Positions 25,829 through 35,019 of a DNA stretch of 64,000 nucleotides are shown piece by piece; the stretch's first letter is position 1; every line of letters starts with the position of its first letter. Under the pieces are notes generated by a model. The model was not told where the DNA came from and did no database searches. It saw nothing but the letters and a program-made list of their open reading frames with translations. Both the position numbers and the translations under genes were made by a program. The stretch is from Citrobacter amalonaticus Y19. GTDB lineage: Bacteria; Pseudomonadota; Gammaproteobacteria; Enterobacterales; Enterobacteriaceae. The stretch spans positions 372,001 through 436,000 of the forward strand of contig NZ_CP011132.1 of NCBI RefSeq assembly GCF_000981805.1. Direction: 5' to 3'.

Positions 25829-25882
25829 ATCCGCGGCGCTGGTTGACACGTTGGACTGTTTTTCTGACGTACTGGAGAAAAA

Positions 25883-27010
25883 ATGAAATTCGAACTGGAT
25901 ACCACCGACGGACGTGCCCGCCGTGGCCGCCTGGTGTTTGATCGTGGCGTGGTGGAAACGCCTGCTTTTATGCCCGTAGGGACCTACGGCACTGTTAAAG
26001 GCATGACGCCGGAAGAAGTTGAAGCGACCGGCGCGCAAATTATCCTCGGTAATACCTTCCATCTCTGGCTGCGTCCAGGTCAGGAGATCATGAAACTGCA
26101 CGGCGATCTGCATGATTTTATGCAGTGGAAAGGCCCGATTCTGACCGACTCCGGTGGTTTCCAGGTCTTCAGCCTGGGTGATATTCGTAAGATCACCGAA
26201 CAAGGCGTGCACTTCCGCAATCCGATCAACGGCGATCCGATTTTCCTCGATCCCGAAAAGTCGATGGAGATTCAGTACGATCTCGGTTCCGATATTGTCA
26301 TGATTTTTGACGAATGCACGCCGTACCCGGCGGACTGGGACTATGCTAAACGTTCGATGGAGATGTCGCTGCGTTGGGCGAAGCGTAGCCGTGACCGTTT
26401 TGACGGCCTGGGCAATAAAAATGCGCTTTTCGGCATCATTCAGGGCAGCGTTTACGAAGATTTACGTGATATCTCTGTGAAAGGTCTGGTAGAGATTGGC
26501 TTTGATGGCTACGCTGTCGGCGGTTTGGCTGTGGGCGAGCCCAAAGAGGACATGCACCGTATTCTGGAGCATGTTTGCCCACAAATCCCGGCAGATAAAC
26601 CGCGTTACCTGATGGGCGTCGGTAAACCAGAAGATCTGGTTGAAGGCGTGCGTCGCGGCATCGACATGTTTGACTGTGTGATGCCAACCCGCAATGCCCG
26701 TAATGGTCACCTGTTCGTGACGGATGGCGTGGTGAAAATTCGCAATGCGAAGTATAAGAGCGATACCAGCCCACTCGATGCAGAGTGTGATTGCTACACC
26801 TGTCGCAATTATTCACGTGCCTACTTGCATCATCTTGATCGTTGCAACGAAATATTGGGCGCGCGACTCAACACGATTCATAACCTGCGTTACTACCAGC
26901 GTTTGATGGCGGGTTTACGCAAGGCTATTGAAGAGGGTAAATTAGAGAGCTTCGTGACCGAGTTTTACCAACGTCAGGGTCGACCGGTTCCACCTTTGAA
27001 CGTTGATTAA
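25883..27010 (+). CDS. tgt: Queuine tRNA-guanine transglycosylase Tgt
   Basis: Exchanges guanine 34 for preQ1 in GUN-anticodon tRNAs. It has 375 residues. General acid/base D89 (LTDSGG), nucleophile D264 (MFDCVMPTR) and zinc ligands C302, C304, C307 and H333 are all present. It lies between queA and yajC, acting one step before QueA. Confidence 0.99.
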   Translation: MKFELDTTDGRARRGRLVFDRGVVETPAFMPVGTYGTVKGMTPEEVEATGAQIILGNTFHLWLRPGQEIMKLHGDLHDFMQWKGPILTDSGGFQVFSLGDIRKITEQGVHFRNPINGDPIFLDPEKSMEIQYDLGSDIVMIFDECTPYPADWDYAKRSMEMSLRWAKRSRDRFDGLGNKNALFGIIQGSVYEDLRDISVKGLVEIGFDGYAVGGLAVGEPKEDMHRILEHVCPQIPADKPRYLMGVGKPEDLVEGVRRGIDMFDCVMPTRNARNGHLFVTDGVVKIRNAKYKSDTSPLDAECDCYTCRNYSRAYLHHLDRCNEILGARLNTIHNLRYYQRLMAGLRKAIEEGKLESFVTEFYQRQGRPVPPLNVD

Positions 27011-27032
27011 TTTTAATAATGAGGGAATTTGA

Positions 27033-27365
27033 ATGAGCTTTTTTATTTCTGATGCGGTAGCGGCAACAGGTGCTCCGGCGCAGGGCAGCCCGATGTCTCT
27101 GATTCTGATGCTGGTGGTGTTTGGTCTGATTTTCTATTTCATGATCCTGCGTCCACAGCAGAAGCGCACCAAAGAGCATAAAAATCTGATGGCCTCCATC
27201 GCGAAAGGTGATGAAGTCCTGACTAACGGTGGCCTGGTAGGTCGAGTAACCAAAGTTGCAGAATCTGGTTACATCGCTATCGCACTGAACGATACCACTG
27301 AAGTGGTTATCAAGCGTGACTTCGTAGCTGCCGTTCTGCCGAAAGGCACCATGAAGGCGCTGTAA
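27033..27365 (+). CDS. yajC: Sec translocon accessory protein YajC
   Basis: Small single-span inner-membrane subunit of 110 residues that associates with SecD-SecF and the holotranslocon. The membrane helix is at about residues 18-40 (MSLILMLVVFGLIFYFMI), followed by the basic motif LRPQQKRTKEH and a compact cytoplasmic domain. It is 22 bases after tgt and 27 before secD. Confidence 0.98.
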   Translation: MSFFISDAVAATGAPAQGSPMSLILMLVVFGLIFYFMILRPQQKRTKEHKNLMASIAKGDEVLTNGGLVGRVTKVAESGYIAIALNDTTEVVIKRDFVAAVLPKGTMKAL

Positions 27366-27392
27366 TAGAAACTTTTCCCTAAGGGAACTGCC

Positions 27393-29240
27393 GTGTTAAA
27401 CCGTTATCCTTTGTGGAAGTACATCATGCTGATCGTCGTCATTGTCGTCGGCCTGCTGTATGCGCTTCCCAACCTGTATGGTGAGGATCCGGCCGTTCAA
27501 ATCACTGGCGCGCGCGGTGTCGCCGCCAGTGAGCAAACGCTGATCCAGGTCCAGAATACGTTACAACAAGAAAAAATTACCGCTAAGTCTGTGGCACTGG
27601 AAGAGGGCGCGATTCTTGCGCGCTTCGACACCACCGATACCCAACTGCGCGCACGTGAAGCGCTGGTGGACGTGCTGGGTGATAAATACGTCGTGGCGCT
27701 TAACCTTGCTCCGGCAACCCCGCGCTGGTTAGCGGCCATCAAAGCAGAACCGATGAAACTCGGTCTTGACCTGCGTGGCGGCGTTCACTTCCTGATGGAA
27801 GTGGATATGGATACCGCGCTGGGTAAATTGCAGGAACAAAATATTGACAGCCTGCGCAGCGATCTGCGTACAGAAGGCATTCCGTATACCACCGTTCGTA
27901 AAGAAGACAATTACGGCCTGAGCATTAACTTCCGTGATGCCAGTGCGCGTGATAAAGCGATTGCTTACCTCAGCAAGCGTCACCAGGATCTGGTGATCAC
28001 AAGCCAGGGCAGCAATGCGCTGCGTGCGGTGATGACCGATGCGCGTCTGAGCGAAGCGCGTGAATACGCGGTGCAACAGAACATCAACATCCTGCGTAAC
28101 CGTGTGAACCAGTTGGGCGTTGCCGAACCGGTGGTACAACGCCAGGGCGCGGATCGTATCGTGGTCGAGCTGCCGGGTATTCAGGACACGGCGCGTGCGA
28201 AAGAGATTCTCGGCGCGACGGCAACGCTGGAGTTCCGTCTGGTCAACACCAACGTTGATCAGTCTGCAGCGGCCTCTGGTCGTGTGCCGGGCGATTCCGA
28301 AGTGAAACAGTCGCGCGAAGGTCAGCCCGTCGTGCTGTACAAACGCGTGATCCTGACCGGTGACCACATCACTGACTCCACTTCCAGCCAGGACGAATAC
28401 AACCAACCGCAGGTGAACATCTCGCTGGATAGCGCAGGTGGCAACATCATGTCTAACTTCACTAAGGACAACATCGGTAAACCGATGGCGACCCTGTTTG
28501 TGGAGTATAAAGACAGCGGTAAGAAAGATGCGAACGGTCGTGCGGTACTGGTGAAACAGGAAGAGGTGATTAACATCGCCAACATCCAGTCTCGTCTGGG
28601 TAACAGTTTCCGTATTACCGGGATCAACAACCCGAACGAAGCGCGTCAGCTCTCTCTGCTGCTGCGTGCCGGTGCGCTGATTGCGCCGATTCAGATTGTT
28701 GAAGAACGGACCATCGGTCCAACTCTGGGGATGCAGAACATCAAGCAGGGTCTGGAAGCGTGTCTGGCTGGTCTGGCCGTGTCCATTCTGTTCATGATTC
28801 TGTTCTACAAGAAGTTTGGTCTGATTGCGACCAGCGCGCTGGTGGCTAACCTGGTACTGATTGTCGGCATTATGTCGCTGCTGCCGGGGGCAACGCTGAG
28901 TATGCCGGGGATTGCGGGGATCGTCTTAACCCTTGCCGTCGCCGTCGATGCGAACGTCCTGATCAACGAACGTATCAAAGAAGAGTTGAGTAACGGACGT
29001 TCGGTGCAGCAGGCGATCAACGAAGGGTATGCGGGCGCGTTCAGTTCCATCTTCGATGCGAACATTACGACGCTGATTAAGGTCATCATCCTGTACGCCG
29101 TCGGCACCGGGGCAATTAAAGGGTTCGCGATTACTACCGGTATCGGTGTGGCGACGTCGATGTTTACCGCGATCGTCGGTACTCGTGCCATCGTAAACCT
29201 GTTGTATGGCGGCAAGCGCGTCAAAAAGCTGTCAATCTGA
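27393..29240 (+). CDS. secD: Protein translocase subunit SecD
   Basis: RND-family subunit that uses the proton gradient to help proteins across the inner membrane. It has 615 residues from a GTG start (MLNRYPLWKYIML). TM1 (about 9-28) is followed by a large periplasmic P1 region to about residue 450, containing the GLDLRGGVHFLMEVD and NILRNRVNQLGVAEP motifs. Five clustered membrane segments follow, with VDANVLINERIKEEL in TM4. It is paired with secF 10 bases downstream. Confidence 0.98.
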   Translation: MLNRYPLWKYIMLIVVIVVGLLYALPNLYGEDPAVQITGARGVAASEQTLIQVQNTLQQEKITAKSVALEEGAILARFDTTDTQLRAREALVDVLGDKYVVALNLAPATPRWLAAIKAEPMKLGLDLRGGVHFLMEVDMDTALGKLQEQNIDSLRSDLRTEGIPYTTVRKEDNYGLSINFRDASARDKAIAYLSKRHQDLVITSQGSNALRAVMTDARLSEAREYAVQQNINILRNRVNQLGVAEPVVQRQGADRIVVELPGIQDTARAKEILGATATLEFRLVNTNVDQSAAASGRVPGDSEVKQSREGQPVVLYKRVILTGDHITDSTSSQDEYNQPQVNISLDSAGGNIMSNFTKDNIGKPMATLFVEYKDSGKKDANGRAVLVKQEEVINIANIQSRLGNSFRITGINNPNEARQLSLLLRAGALIAPIQIVEERTIGPTLGMQNIKQGLEACLAGLAVSILFMILFYKKFGLIATSALVANLVLIVGIMSLLPGATLSMPGIAGIVLTLAVAVDANVLINERIKEELSNGRSVQQAINEGYAGAFSSIFDANITTLIKVIILYAVGTGAIKGFAITTGIGVATSMFTAIVGTRAIVNLLYGGKRVKKLSI

Positions 29241-29250
29241 GGAGTGCGAA

Positions 29251-30222
29251 GTGGCACAGGAATATACTGTTGAACAATTGAACCACGGCCGTAAAGTTAT
29301 CGACTTTATGCGCTGGGACTACTGGGCTTTCGGCATCTCAGGTCTGCTGCTGGTGTTGGCCATCATCGTGATGGGCGTGCGCGGCTTTAACTGGGGTCTC
29401 GATTTCACCGGTGGTACGGTGATTGAAATCACGCTGGAAAAACCGGCTGAGATGGACGTGATGCGCGACGCGCTGGAAAAAGCGGGCTTTGTTGATCCGC
29501 TTTTACAGAACTTCGGCAGCAGCCACGACATCATGGTGCGTATGCCGCCGACCGAAGGGGCAAACGGCGGTCAGGTGCTGGGTAGTAAAGTGTTGAGTGT
29601 GATTAACGAATCCACCAATCAGAACGCGGCAGTGAAGCGCATTGAATTCGTCGGACCGAGTGTGGGTGCTGATCTGGCGCAAACCGGTGCGATGGCGCTG
29701 CTGGCGGCGCTGATCTCAATCCTGGTCTACGTCGGGATCCGTTTTGAATGGCGACTGGCGGCAGGCGTTGTTATCGCGCTGGCGCACGACGTCATCATCA
29801 CACTGGGGATCCTGTCGTTATTCCATATCGAGATCGACCTGACAATCGTGGCATCGCTGATGTCCGTTATCGGTTACTCGCTTAACGACAGCATCGTGGT
29901 TTCTGACCGTATTCGTGAAAACTTCCGCAAAATTCGTCGCGGGACGCCTTATGAAATCTTTAACGTGTCACTGACCCAGACGCTGCACCGTACGTTGATT
30001 ACCTCCGGCACGACGTTAATGGTAATTCTGATGCTGTTCCTGTTTGGTGGTCCGGTGCTGGAAGGCTTCTCGCTGACCATGCTCATCGGGGTATCCATCG
30101 GTACGGCGTCATCCATTTACGTGGCATCGGCGCTGGCGTTGAAACTCGGCATGAAGCGTGAGCACATGCTGCAGCAGAAAGTCGAGAAAGAAGGGGCGGA
30201 CCAGCCGTCTATTCTGCCGTAA
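29251..30222 (+). CDS. secF: Protein translocase subunit SecF
   Basis: Partner of SecD. It has 323 residues from the GTG at 29251 (MAQEYTVEQLNHGRK), preceded by GAGGAG. TM1 is at about residues 20-40, then a short periplasmic domain with GLDFTGGTVIEI, then five membrane segments with YSLNDSIVVSDRIREN. An in-frame upstream start inside secD is not needed. A terminator hairpin follows. Confidence 0.98.
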   Translation: MAQEYTVEQLNHGRKVIDFMRWDYWAFGISGLLLVLAIIVMGVRGFNWGLDFTGGTVIEITLEKPAEMDVMRDALEKAGFVDPLLQNFGSSHDIMVRMPPTEGANGGQVLGSKVLSVINESTNQNAAVKRIEFVGPSVGADLAQTGAMALLAALISILVYVGIRFEWRLAAGVVIALAHDVIITLGILSLFHIEIDLTIVASLMSVIGYSLNDSIVVSDRIRENFRKIRRGTPYEIFNVSLTQTLHRTLITSGTTLMVILMLFLFGGPVLEGFSLTMLIGVSIGTASSIYVASALALKLGMKREHMLQQKVEKEGADQPSILP

Positions 30223-30244
30223 ACTGACATTCAGCCAATGCGTC

Positions 30245-30274
30245 AAATCCCGGTCATTCGATCGGGATTTTTCT
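30245..30274 (+). terminator. Intrinsic terminator after secF
   Basis: AAATCCCG / CGGGATTT stem (30245-30252 and 30263-30270), 10-base loop, followed by TTCTTTTC. It closes the queA-secF transcription unit. Confidence 0.8.
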
Positions 30275-30376
30275 TTTCTACCTTTCTCTTGTTCCGCAAA
30301 CCCTACTGACACTATGCTGTCAGGAGCCCTGTTTTATCCTCTTCCTGAATTTACCCACACAGGCAGGAGAGGAACG

Positions 30377-30742
30377 ATGAAAAGCATTATCAACTGGTTT
30401 GAAATTCCCGTTACGGATATGGAACGCGCGATTGCATTTTACGAGCCGGTCATGGGGTTGTCGCTGCGTCGTGAAAAAATGGACATCGCCGATCTGGCGG
30501 TTTTTCCGTATGACGAACCGGCTACCGGCGGTGCGCTGGCGAAGTTTGACGGCATCACACCGTCATTGCAGGGGGCGATTGTTTATCTGCATACTGAGGA
30601 TCTCAACGCCACGCTGGATCGCGTGGTCAGTGCAGGTGGCAAATGCGTTTTTGGTCCGCACGATCTCGGTGACGGGGTTGGCAGCATCGCGCTGTTTACC
30701 GACAGTGAAGGCAACCGTGTAGGTTTACATCAACCGGCTTAA
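30377..30742 (+). CDS. VOC-superfamily (glyoxalase/dioxygenase fold) protein
   Basis: Single-domain protein of 121 residues starting MKSIINWFEIPVTDMERAIAFYEPVMGL, the typical opening beta-alpha unit of the VOC fold. Ending: SIALFTDSEGNRVGLHQPA, with the usual GNRVGL strand. Candidate metal positions are only partly conserved (E near 14, H near 81 in LHTED), so enzyme activity is uncertain. GGAG lies upstream of the ATG. It is followed 15 bases later by a WYL regulator gene. E. coli K-12 has yajD at this place instead. Confidence 0.85.
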   Translation: MKSIINWFEIPVTDMERAIAFYEPVMGLSLRREKMDIADLAVFPYDEPATGGALAKFDGITPSLQGAIVYLHTEDLNATLDRVVSAGGKCVFGPHDLGDGVGSIALFTDSEGNRVGLHQPA

Positions 30743-30757
30743 TCACAGAGAGCAACT

Positions 30758-31450
30758 ATGACCCGTCGCGCTGACCGTTTGTTTCAGATAGTACAGATCC
30801 TGCGTGGCAGGCGGCTGACAACGGCAGCGCTGCTGGCGGAGCGGCTGGAGGTTTCGGAGCGGACTATCTATCGCGATATCCGTGACCTCTCGCTCTCGGG
30901 TGTGCCGGTCGAAGGGGAGGCGGGGAGCGGCTATCGTCTGATGGCGGGGTTTGATCTCCCGCCGTTGATGTTGACGCATCGGGAGTCTGAAGCGCTGATT
31001 GCCGCCATTCGTCTGTTGCACACCTGGGGCGGCGATTTGCTCTCCAGAGAACTGGAGTCGGCGCAGGAAAAAGTGCTGGCGATATTGCCGGAAGAGAGCC
31101 GACGCAAAGCCGAGCAGGCACGCATCTTCGCACCGGACTTTGGCGGACACCTGCATTCACGCAGCGCGTTCGATGTGATCCACAAGGCAGTCACCACCCA
31201 GCAGGTGCTGGCGCTGCATTATCGCGACGAGGCGGGGCGGCTTTCCTGGCGGGATGTGCAGCCGTTAGGGATCTTCTTTGAAGGAAAATACTGGCTGCTG
31301 GTGGCCTGGTGTGAGCGGCGCGAAGACTACCGCTGTTTTCGTGTCGATCGCTGTTTAAGCATCACGCCGCTCGACAGACGCTTTTGCGAGCGCGCTGACC
31401 GTTCGCTCAGTGATTTCTTACGCAAGATCCGCGACGAAACGCACGCATAA
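30758..31450 (+). CDS. HTH/WYL-domain transcription regulator (YafY-like)
   Basis: DNA-binding protein of 230 residues. The N-terminal HTH (about 1-60) reads LTTAALLAERLEVSERTIYRDIRDLSLSG. A middle helical region (70-125) and a WYL domain (about 137-215) follow, with LALHYRDEAGR, WRDVQPLGIFFEGKYWLLVAWC and EDYRCFRVDR. It probably regulates itself and the VOC gene that precedes it. The ligand is unknown. Confidence 0.87.
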   Translation: MTRRADRLFQIVQILRGRRLTTAALLAERLEVSERTIYRDIRDLSLSGVPVEGEAGSGYRLMAGFDLPPLMLTHRESEALIAAIRLLHTWGGDLLSRELESAQEKVLAILPEESRRKAEQARIFAPDFGGHLHSRSAFDVIHKAVTTQQVLALHYRDEAGRLSWRDVQPLGIFFEGKYWLLVAWCERREDYRCFRVDRCLSITPLDRRFCERADRSLSDFLRKIRDETHA

Positions 31451-31476
31451 AAAAGCCAGCGCTCAGGCTGGCTTTT
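31451..31476. terminator. Bidirectional terminator between the WYL regulator and tsx
   Basis: AAAAGCCAGC / GCTGGCTTTT, a perfect 10-base stem with a 6-base loop. A-rich and T-rich ends let it work in both directions. It serves two convergent genes that end at 31450 and 31493. Confidence 0.85.
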
Positions 31477-31492
31477 ACTGGGAGGGACGTTA

Positions 31493-32377
31493 TCAGAAGT
31501 TGTAACCGACAACCAGGTAACCACCCCAACCGGTAGAGCGAACGTTGAAGTTGCCTTTACCGAAGTTCAGTTCAGCGTCGTCGTTCCACTGACCACCGTT
31601 GTGCCAGTAACGCGCCACGACCGAGTAGTGCCAGTGGTCGTAGTTCAGCGCCAGAATATGGCTGGAAGCGATGGAGTCGTTGGTACGCGCTTTATTGCCG
31701 TTCAGATCGGAGAAGTCGTTGTCGCCCAGATCGGAACCCCAGTCAAAGTTGGTGAAGCCGATGTAGCTCAGGTTACCGCCCCACAGTTCGGTAATCGGAA
31801 CGAAGTATTTCACTTTGAAACGGTAGCCGTCCCATTCGTTTTCGTTTGCTGCGCCGTAGTTCTGCCACTGGTACTTGGCGTACACGTTCAGAGACAGGCT
31901 CATCGGCAGGCCGGTATCAATATCCGTACCCAGACCCATGTACCAGGTGCTCTGACGACCATCTTTGTTACGACCCATGTCGTAGATGTAGTTGTTGGCG
32001 AAGTACCACTCTTTAAACGGACCGAAGCTCAGGTCAGTGCCGGTCAGTTTGTCGATGGAGAAACGCGGTTCGATTTCCATAAACAGCGGAGAACCGTGGT
32101 TCCAGATCCCTTTCGCGTCGGTGTTACCACCGAAGAATACCGGTGCATCCATGTAGCCATAGAAGTCGAACCAGTCTTTTTTTGCGAAAGCTTCATATTC
32201 CAGATAGGTATCGTTACGGATCTGCGGTCCGAAACGGGTGTGGTAGCTTCCGACGACGTTGACGCTCTGGTGCCACCAGTCGGAAAGATACTGCGGTTTG
32301 TCATTTTCCGCCGCGTTGACGGCGAATGACGAGGAGAGCGCGAGCACGGCACCGGCTGCAAGTAATGTTTTTTTCAT
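31493..32377 (-). CDS. tsx: Nucleoside-specific outer membrane channel Tsx
   Basis: Beta-barrel channel for nucleosides and deoxynucleosides, and a phage/colicin receptor in relatives. It has 294 residues from the ATG at 32377 (MKKTLLAAGAVLALSSSFAVNA). The signal peptide of about 22 residues is followed by the mature start AENDKPQYLSDWW. It ends in the outer-membrane signature VVGYNF with terminal Phe. An in-frame extension to 32482 runs into the promoter. Confidence 0.97.
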   Translation of the reverse strand: MKKTLLAAGAVLALSSSFAVNAAENDKPQYLSDWWHQSVNVVGSYHTRFGPQIRNDTYLEYEAFAKKDWFDFYGYMDAPVFFGGNTDAKGIWNHGSPLFMEIEPRFSIDKLTGTDLSFGPFKEWYFANNYIYDMGRNKDGRQSTWYMGLGTDIDTGLPMSLSLNVYAKYQWQNYGAANENEWDGYRFKVKYFVPITELWGGNLSYIGFTNFDWGSDLGDNDFSDLNGNKARTNDSIASSHILALNYDHWHYSVVARYWHNGGQWNDDAELNFGKGNFNVRSTGWGGYLVVGYNF

Positions 32378-32461
32378 ATTGTATGCCACTGTTTGAAATC
32401 CCTGACGGGAGTGAAAAAGGCGCGAATAGCGTTTCTGAATATTTCGTGTTTCTGCGAGCCT

Positions 32462-32543
32462 ATTATAGAAATCATTGCTCACAAAAATATGTCTTGTTTC
32501 ACAGTTCTATCATTTGCGTAATCGATTGCGTTCACGTTTGCGT
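32462..32543 (-). promoter_or_regulatory. tsx promoter with CRP and PurR-like sites
   Basis: Minus-strand TATAAT -10 (32467 to 32462). A strong CRP site, TATGT-N6-TCACA (32488-32503), is centred 31 bases upstream, at about -40.5. A weaker CRP-like site is centred 33 bases further (32521-32536, about -74), the spacing known for E. coli tsx-P2, where CytR bridges the two. GCGTTCACGTTTGCGT (32528-32543) matches 12 of 16 of the PurR operator. Confidence 0.75.
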
Positions 32544-32643
32544 ACTTTAGCGCGGCGATTGTACTGACTTTCATGTCAATTGCCAACGTTGACAATAAAT
32601 GCCGTGGATGTCAGAGGAGTAACAAAAGGTAGGGGATGGATGT

Positions 32644-32668
32644 TGCGGAACGCACAAAACGTTCCGCA
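32644..32668 (-). terminator. Hairpin after yajI
   Basis: A perfect 9-base stem, TGCGGAACG / CGTTCCGCA with a 7-base loop, 8 bases past the yajI stop. There is no T-run in the minus-strand direction, so termination is unproven. Confidence 0.45.
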
Positions 32669-32675
32669 GGGAGGT

Positions 32676-33215
32676 TTATTGTGTAACAGGCTGGATATCG
32701 TGGATGCGCACAAATCCTAATTGATCGGGGGTCAGGTTATTCAGTTGTAGCGGGATATCCACATCGCTTGGCGCCAGCACGCTCGCCGGGGCATTGATCA
32801 ACTGATTCTGTACATTCACTTCCTGATAATTGTCAGTTGTTCCCTGAATTTGCCCATACTCAACGGTGCCGCTAAACGCCGGCAGCGGATCGTTTGACTC
32901 ACCCTGAATACGCAGCGTCACCCGGGTGCCCGTTGCGTTTGGCGCAATGTTGATAAGCGACATGCGTAGTGTACCTATCTGGCTGTTCAGACGCGCTGGC
33001 GTATTGGAACCCGGTAGCAGATAAACGCCACTGGTTGATTTGGCGTTCAGACTGTTTTGCTGGGTAATCTTCACGGTTTCCTGATTAAGCTGGTTCATCT
33101 CTTTATTGAGTGTCGAAACGCTTTGATGCATCTGGCGCACTTCGCTTTGTTGCGCACAGGCGCTCAAACTAAAGAGACTTCCCACCAGGAGAATTCTTAG
33201 GTAACGTCTTGTCAT
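32676..33215 (-). CDS. yajI: Lipoprotein YajI
   Basis: Uncharacterised 179-residue lipoprotein. The start is the ATG at 33215 (MTRRYLRILLVGSLFSLSAC), which gives the E. coli length and a lipobox LSAC with lipidated C20. A frame extending to 33293 would destroy the signal peptide. A short coiled-coil stretch (VSTLNKEMNQLNQETVKITQQN) follows the anchor, then a beta-rich domain. The function is unknown. Divergent from nrdR. Confidence 0.93.
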   Translation of the reverse strand: MTRRYLRILLVGSLFSLSACAQQSEVRQMHQSVSTLNKEMNQLNQETVKITQQNSLNAKSTSGVYLLPGSNTPARLNSQIGTLRMSLINIAPNATGTRVTLRIQGESNDPLPAFSGTVEYGQIQGTTDNYQEVNVQNQLINAPASVLAPSDVDIPLQLNNLTPDQLGFVRIHDIQPVTQ

Positions 33216-33367
33216 CTCTCTTATTTCCTGAATTGTCGCGATAACGTAATGGTAGATCGTAAAATGCGCAAAGACATCGATCCATTGTCTCAAAAGCGTT
33301 GCGCCTTTGTTGTAACGTCAGTTCAGGTTAAAATAGATTTCTGTTAACCACCTGGTCAGGACGCCGT

Positions 33368-33817
33368 ATGCATTGCCCATTCTGTTTCGCCGTAGACACT
33401 AAGGTAATTGACTCTCGTCTTGTGGGCGAGGGCTCTTCAGTACGCCGCCGTCGGCAGTGTCTGGTTTGTAATGAACGTTTCACCACCTTTGAAGTGGCGG
33501 AGCTGGTGATGCCACGCGTTGTGAAAAGCAACGACGTGCGCGAACCGTTTAATGAAGAAAAGCTGCGCAGTGGAATGCAACGCGCGCTGGAAAAGCGTCC
33601 GGTGAGTTCCGACGACGTCGAAATGGCGTTGAATCACATTAAGTCGCAGCTGCGCGCCACCGGCGAGCGTGAAGTTCCCAGTAAGATGATTGGCAATCTG
33701 GTGATGGAACAATTGAAAAAACTCGATAAAGTCGCCTACATCCGCTTTGCCTCGGTTTACCGCAGCTTCGAAGATATCAAAGAATTTGGCGAAGAGATCG
33801 CTCGCCTACAGGATTAA
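33368..33817 (+). CDS. nrdR: Transcriptional repressor NrdR
   Basis: ATP/dATP-sensing repressor of ribonucleotide reductase operons. It has 149 residues: a zinc ribbon with C3, C6, C31 and C34 (HCPFC, CLVCNERF), then an ATP-cone (about 49-139). First gene of the nrdR-ribD-ribE-nusB-thiL-pgpA cluster; its stop is 3 bases before ribD. Confidence 0.98.
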   Translation: MHCPFCFAVDTKVIDSRLVGEGSSVRRRRQCLVCNERFTTFEVAELVMPRVVKSNDVREPFNEEKLRSGMQRALEKRPVSSDDVEMALNHIKSQLRATGEREVPSKMIGNLVMEQLKKLDKVAYIRFASVYRSFEDIKEFGEEIARLQD

Positions 33818-33820
33818 GCC

Positions 33821-34924
33821 ATGCAGGATGAGTTATACATGGCGCGAGCGCTGAAGCTGGCGCAGCGCGGGCGGTTTACCACCCATCCCAACCCTAACGT
33901 CGGCTGTGTCATCGTCAACCATGGCGAGATTGTCGGCGAAGGCTATCATCACCGCGCCGGTGAACCGCATGCGGAAGTCCATGCCCTGCGTATGGCCGGT
34001 GAAAAGGCCAAAGGGGCCACCGCGTACGTTACGCTTGAACCGTGCAGCCATCATGGCCGCACGCCGCCGTGTTGCGACGCGCTGATCGCCGCTGGCGTCT
34101 CCCGTGTGGTTGCGGCGATGCAGGACCCCAATCCGCAAGTGGCGGGACGCGGGTTATATCGCCTGCAACAGGCGGGTATCGACGTCAGCCACGGGCTGAT
34201 GATGAGCGAAGTTGAAGCGTTAAATAAAGGTTTCCTCAAGCGGATGCGCACCGGGTTTCCGTATGTGCAACTGAAGCTCGGCGCTTCGCTGGACGGTCGC
34301 ACGGCGATGGCCAGCGGCGAAAGCCAGTGGATAACCTCGCCGCAGGCGCGACGCGATGTTCAGCGTCTGCGAGCGCAAAGTCATGCCATTTTAACCAGCA
34401 GCGCGACGGTGCTGGCAGACGACCCGCAGCTCACCGTGCGCTGGTCGGAACTGGGCGAGGCGACGCAGGTAGTTTACCCGCAGGATACCCTGCGCCAGCC
34501 GGTACGAATGGTTATCGACAGTCAGAACCGCGTGACGCCGGAACACCGTCTGGTTCAGCAGCCAGGAGAAACCTGGATTGCGCGCACGAAAGAAGACGGG
34601 CGCGTCTGGCCCGATTCGGTCCGCACGATTATGGTGCCGGAGCATAACGGTCATCTGGATCTGGTGGTGCTGATGATGCTGCTGGGCAAACAGCAGATTA
34701 ACAGCCTGTGGGTGGAGGCCGGGCCTACGCTTGCCGGCGCGCTCTTGCAGGCGGGCGTGGTTGACGAGCTTATCGTTTATCTTGCGCCTACACTGTTGGG
34801 CAGTGATGCCAGGGGATTATGTATGCTGCCGGGACTTGAGAAACTGGCTGACGCCCCCCATTTCAAATTCAATGAGATACGCCAGGTAGGCCCGGACGTT
34901 TGCCTGCATTTAATCCCTGCGTGA
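33821..34924 (+). CDS. ribD: Bifunctional riboflavin deaminase/reductase RibD
   Basis: Carries out the second and third steps of riboflavin synthesis: deamination of the pyrimidine from GTP cyclohydrolase II, then reduction of the ribosyl side chain. It has 367 residues. The deaminase domain (1-145) has zinc ligands H50, C75 and C84 and catalytic E52 (HAEVHAL, PCSHHGRTPPCC). The reductase domain (146-367) has KLGASLDGRTAMASGESQWIT and LWVEAGPTLAGALL. Confidence 0.98.
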   Translation: MQDELYMARALKLAQRGRFTTHPNPNVGCVIVNHGEIVGEGYHHRAGEPHAEVHALRMAGEKAKGATAYVTLEPCSHHGRTPPCCDALIAAGVSRVVAAMQDPNPQVAGRGLYRLQQAGIDVSHGLMMSEVEALNKGFLKRMRTGFPYVQLKLGASLDGRTAMASGESQWITSPQARRDVQRLRAQSHAILTSSATVLADDPQLTVRWSELGEATQVVYPQDTLRQPVRMVIDSQNRVTPEHRLVQQPGETWIARTKEDGRVWPDSVRTIMVPEHNGHLDLVVLMMLLGKQQINSLWVEAGPTLAGALLQAGVVDELIVYLAPTLLGSDARGLCMLPGLEKLADAPHFKFNEIRQVGPDVCLHLIPA

Positions 34925-35019
34925 GGCTTTCGAATTATCGAATTATAGGAAGCAGCGCACAGAATATTATGATAAAATCCGCCCCCCTTACGGGGCCATA
35001 TCGAACCCGAAGGAAGAAT

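Noticed and set aside
24785..26212. 475-residue open frame on the minus strand opposite queA and tgt
   Set aside because: It is antisense to two full-length, highly conserved genes, has no ribosome site, and its Arg/His-rich composition is that of a complementary-frame shadow.
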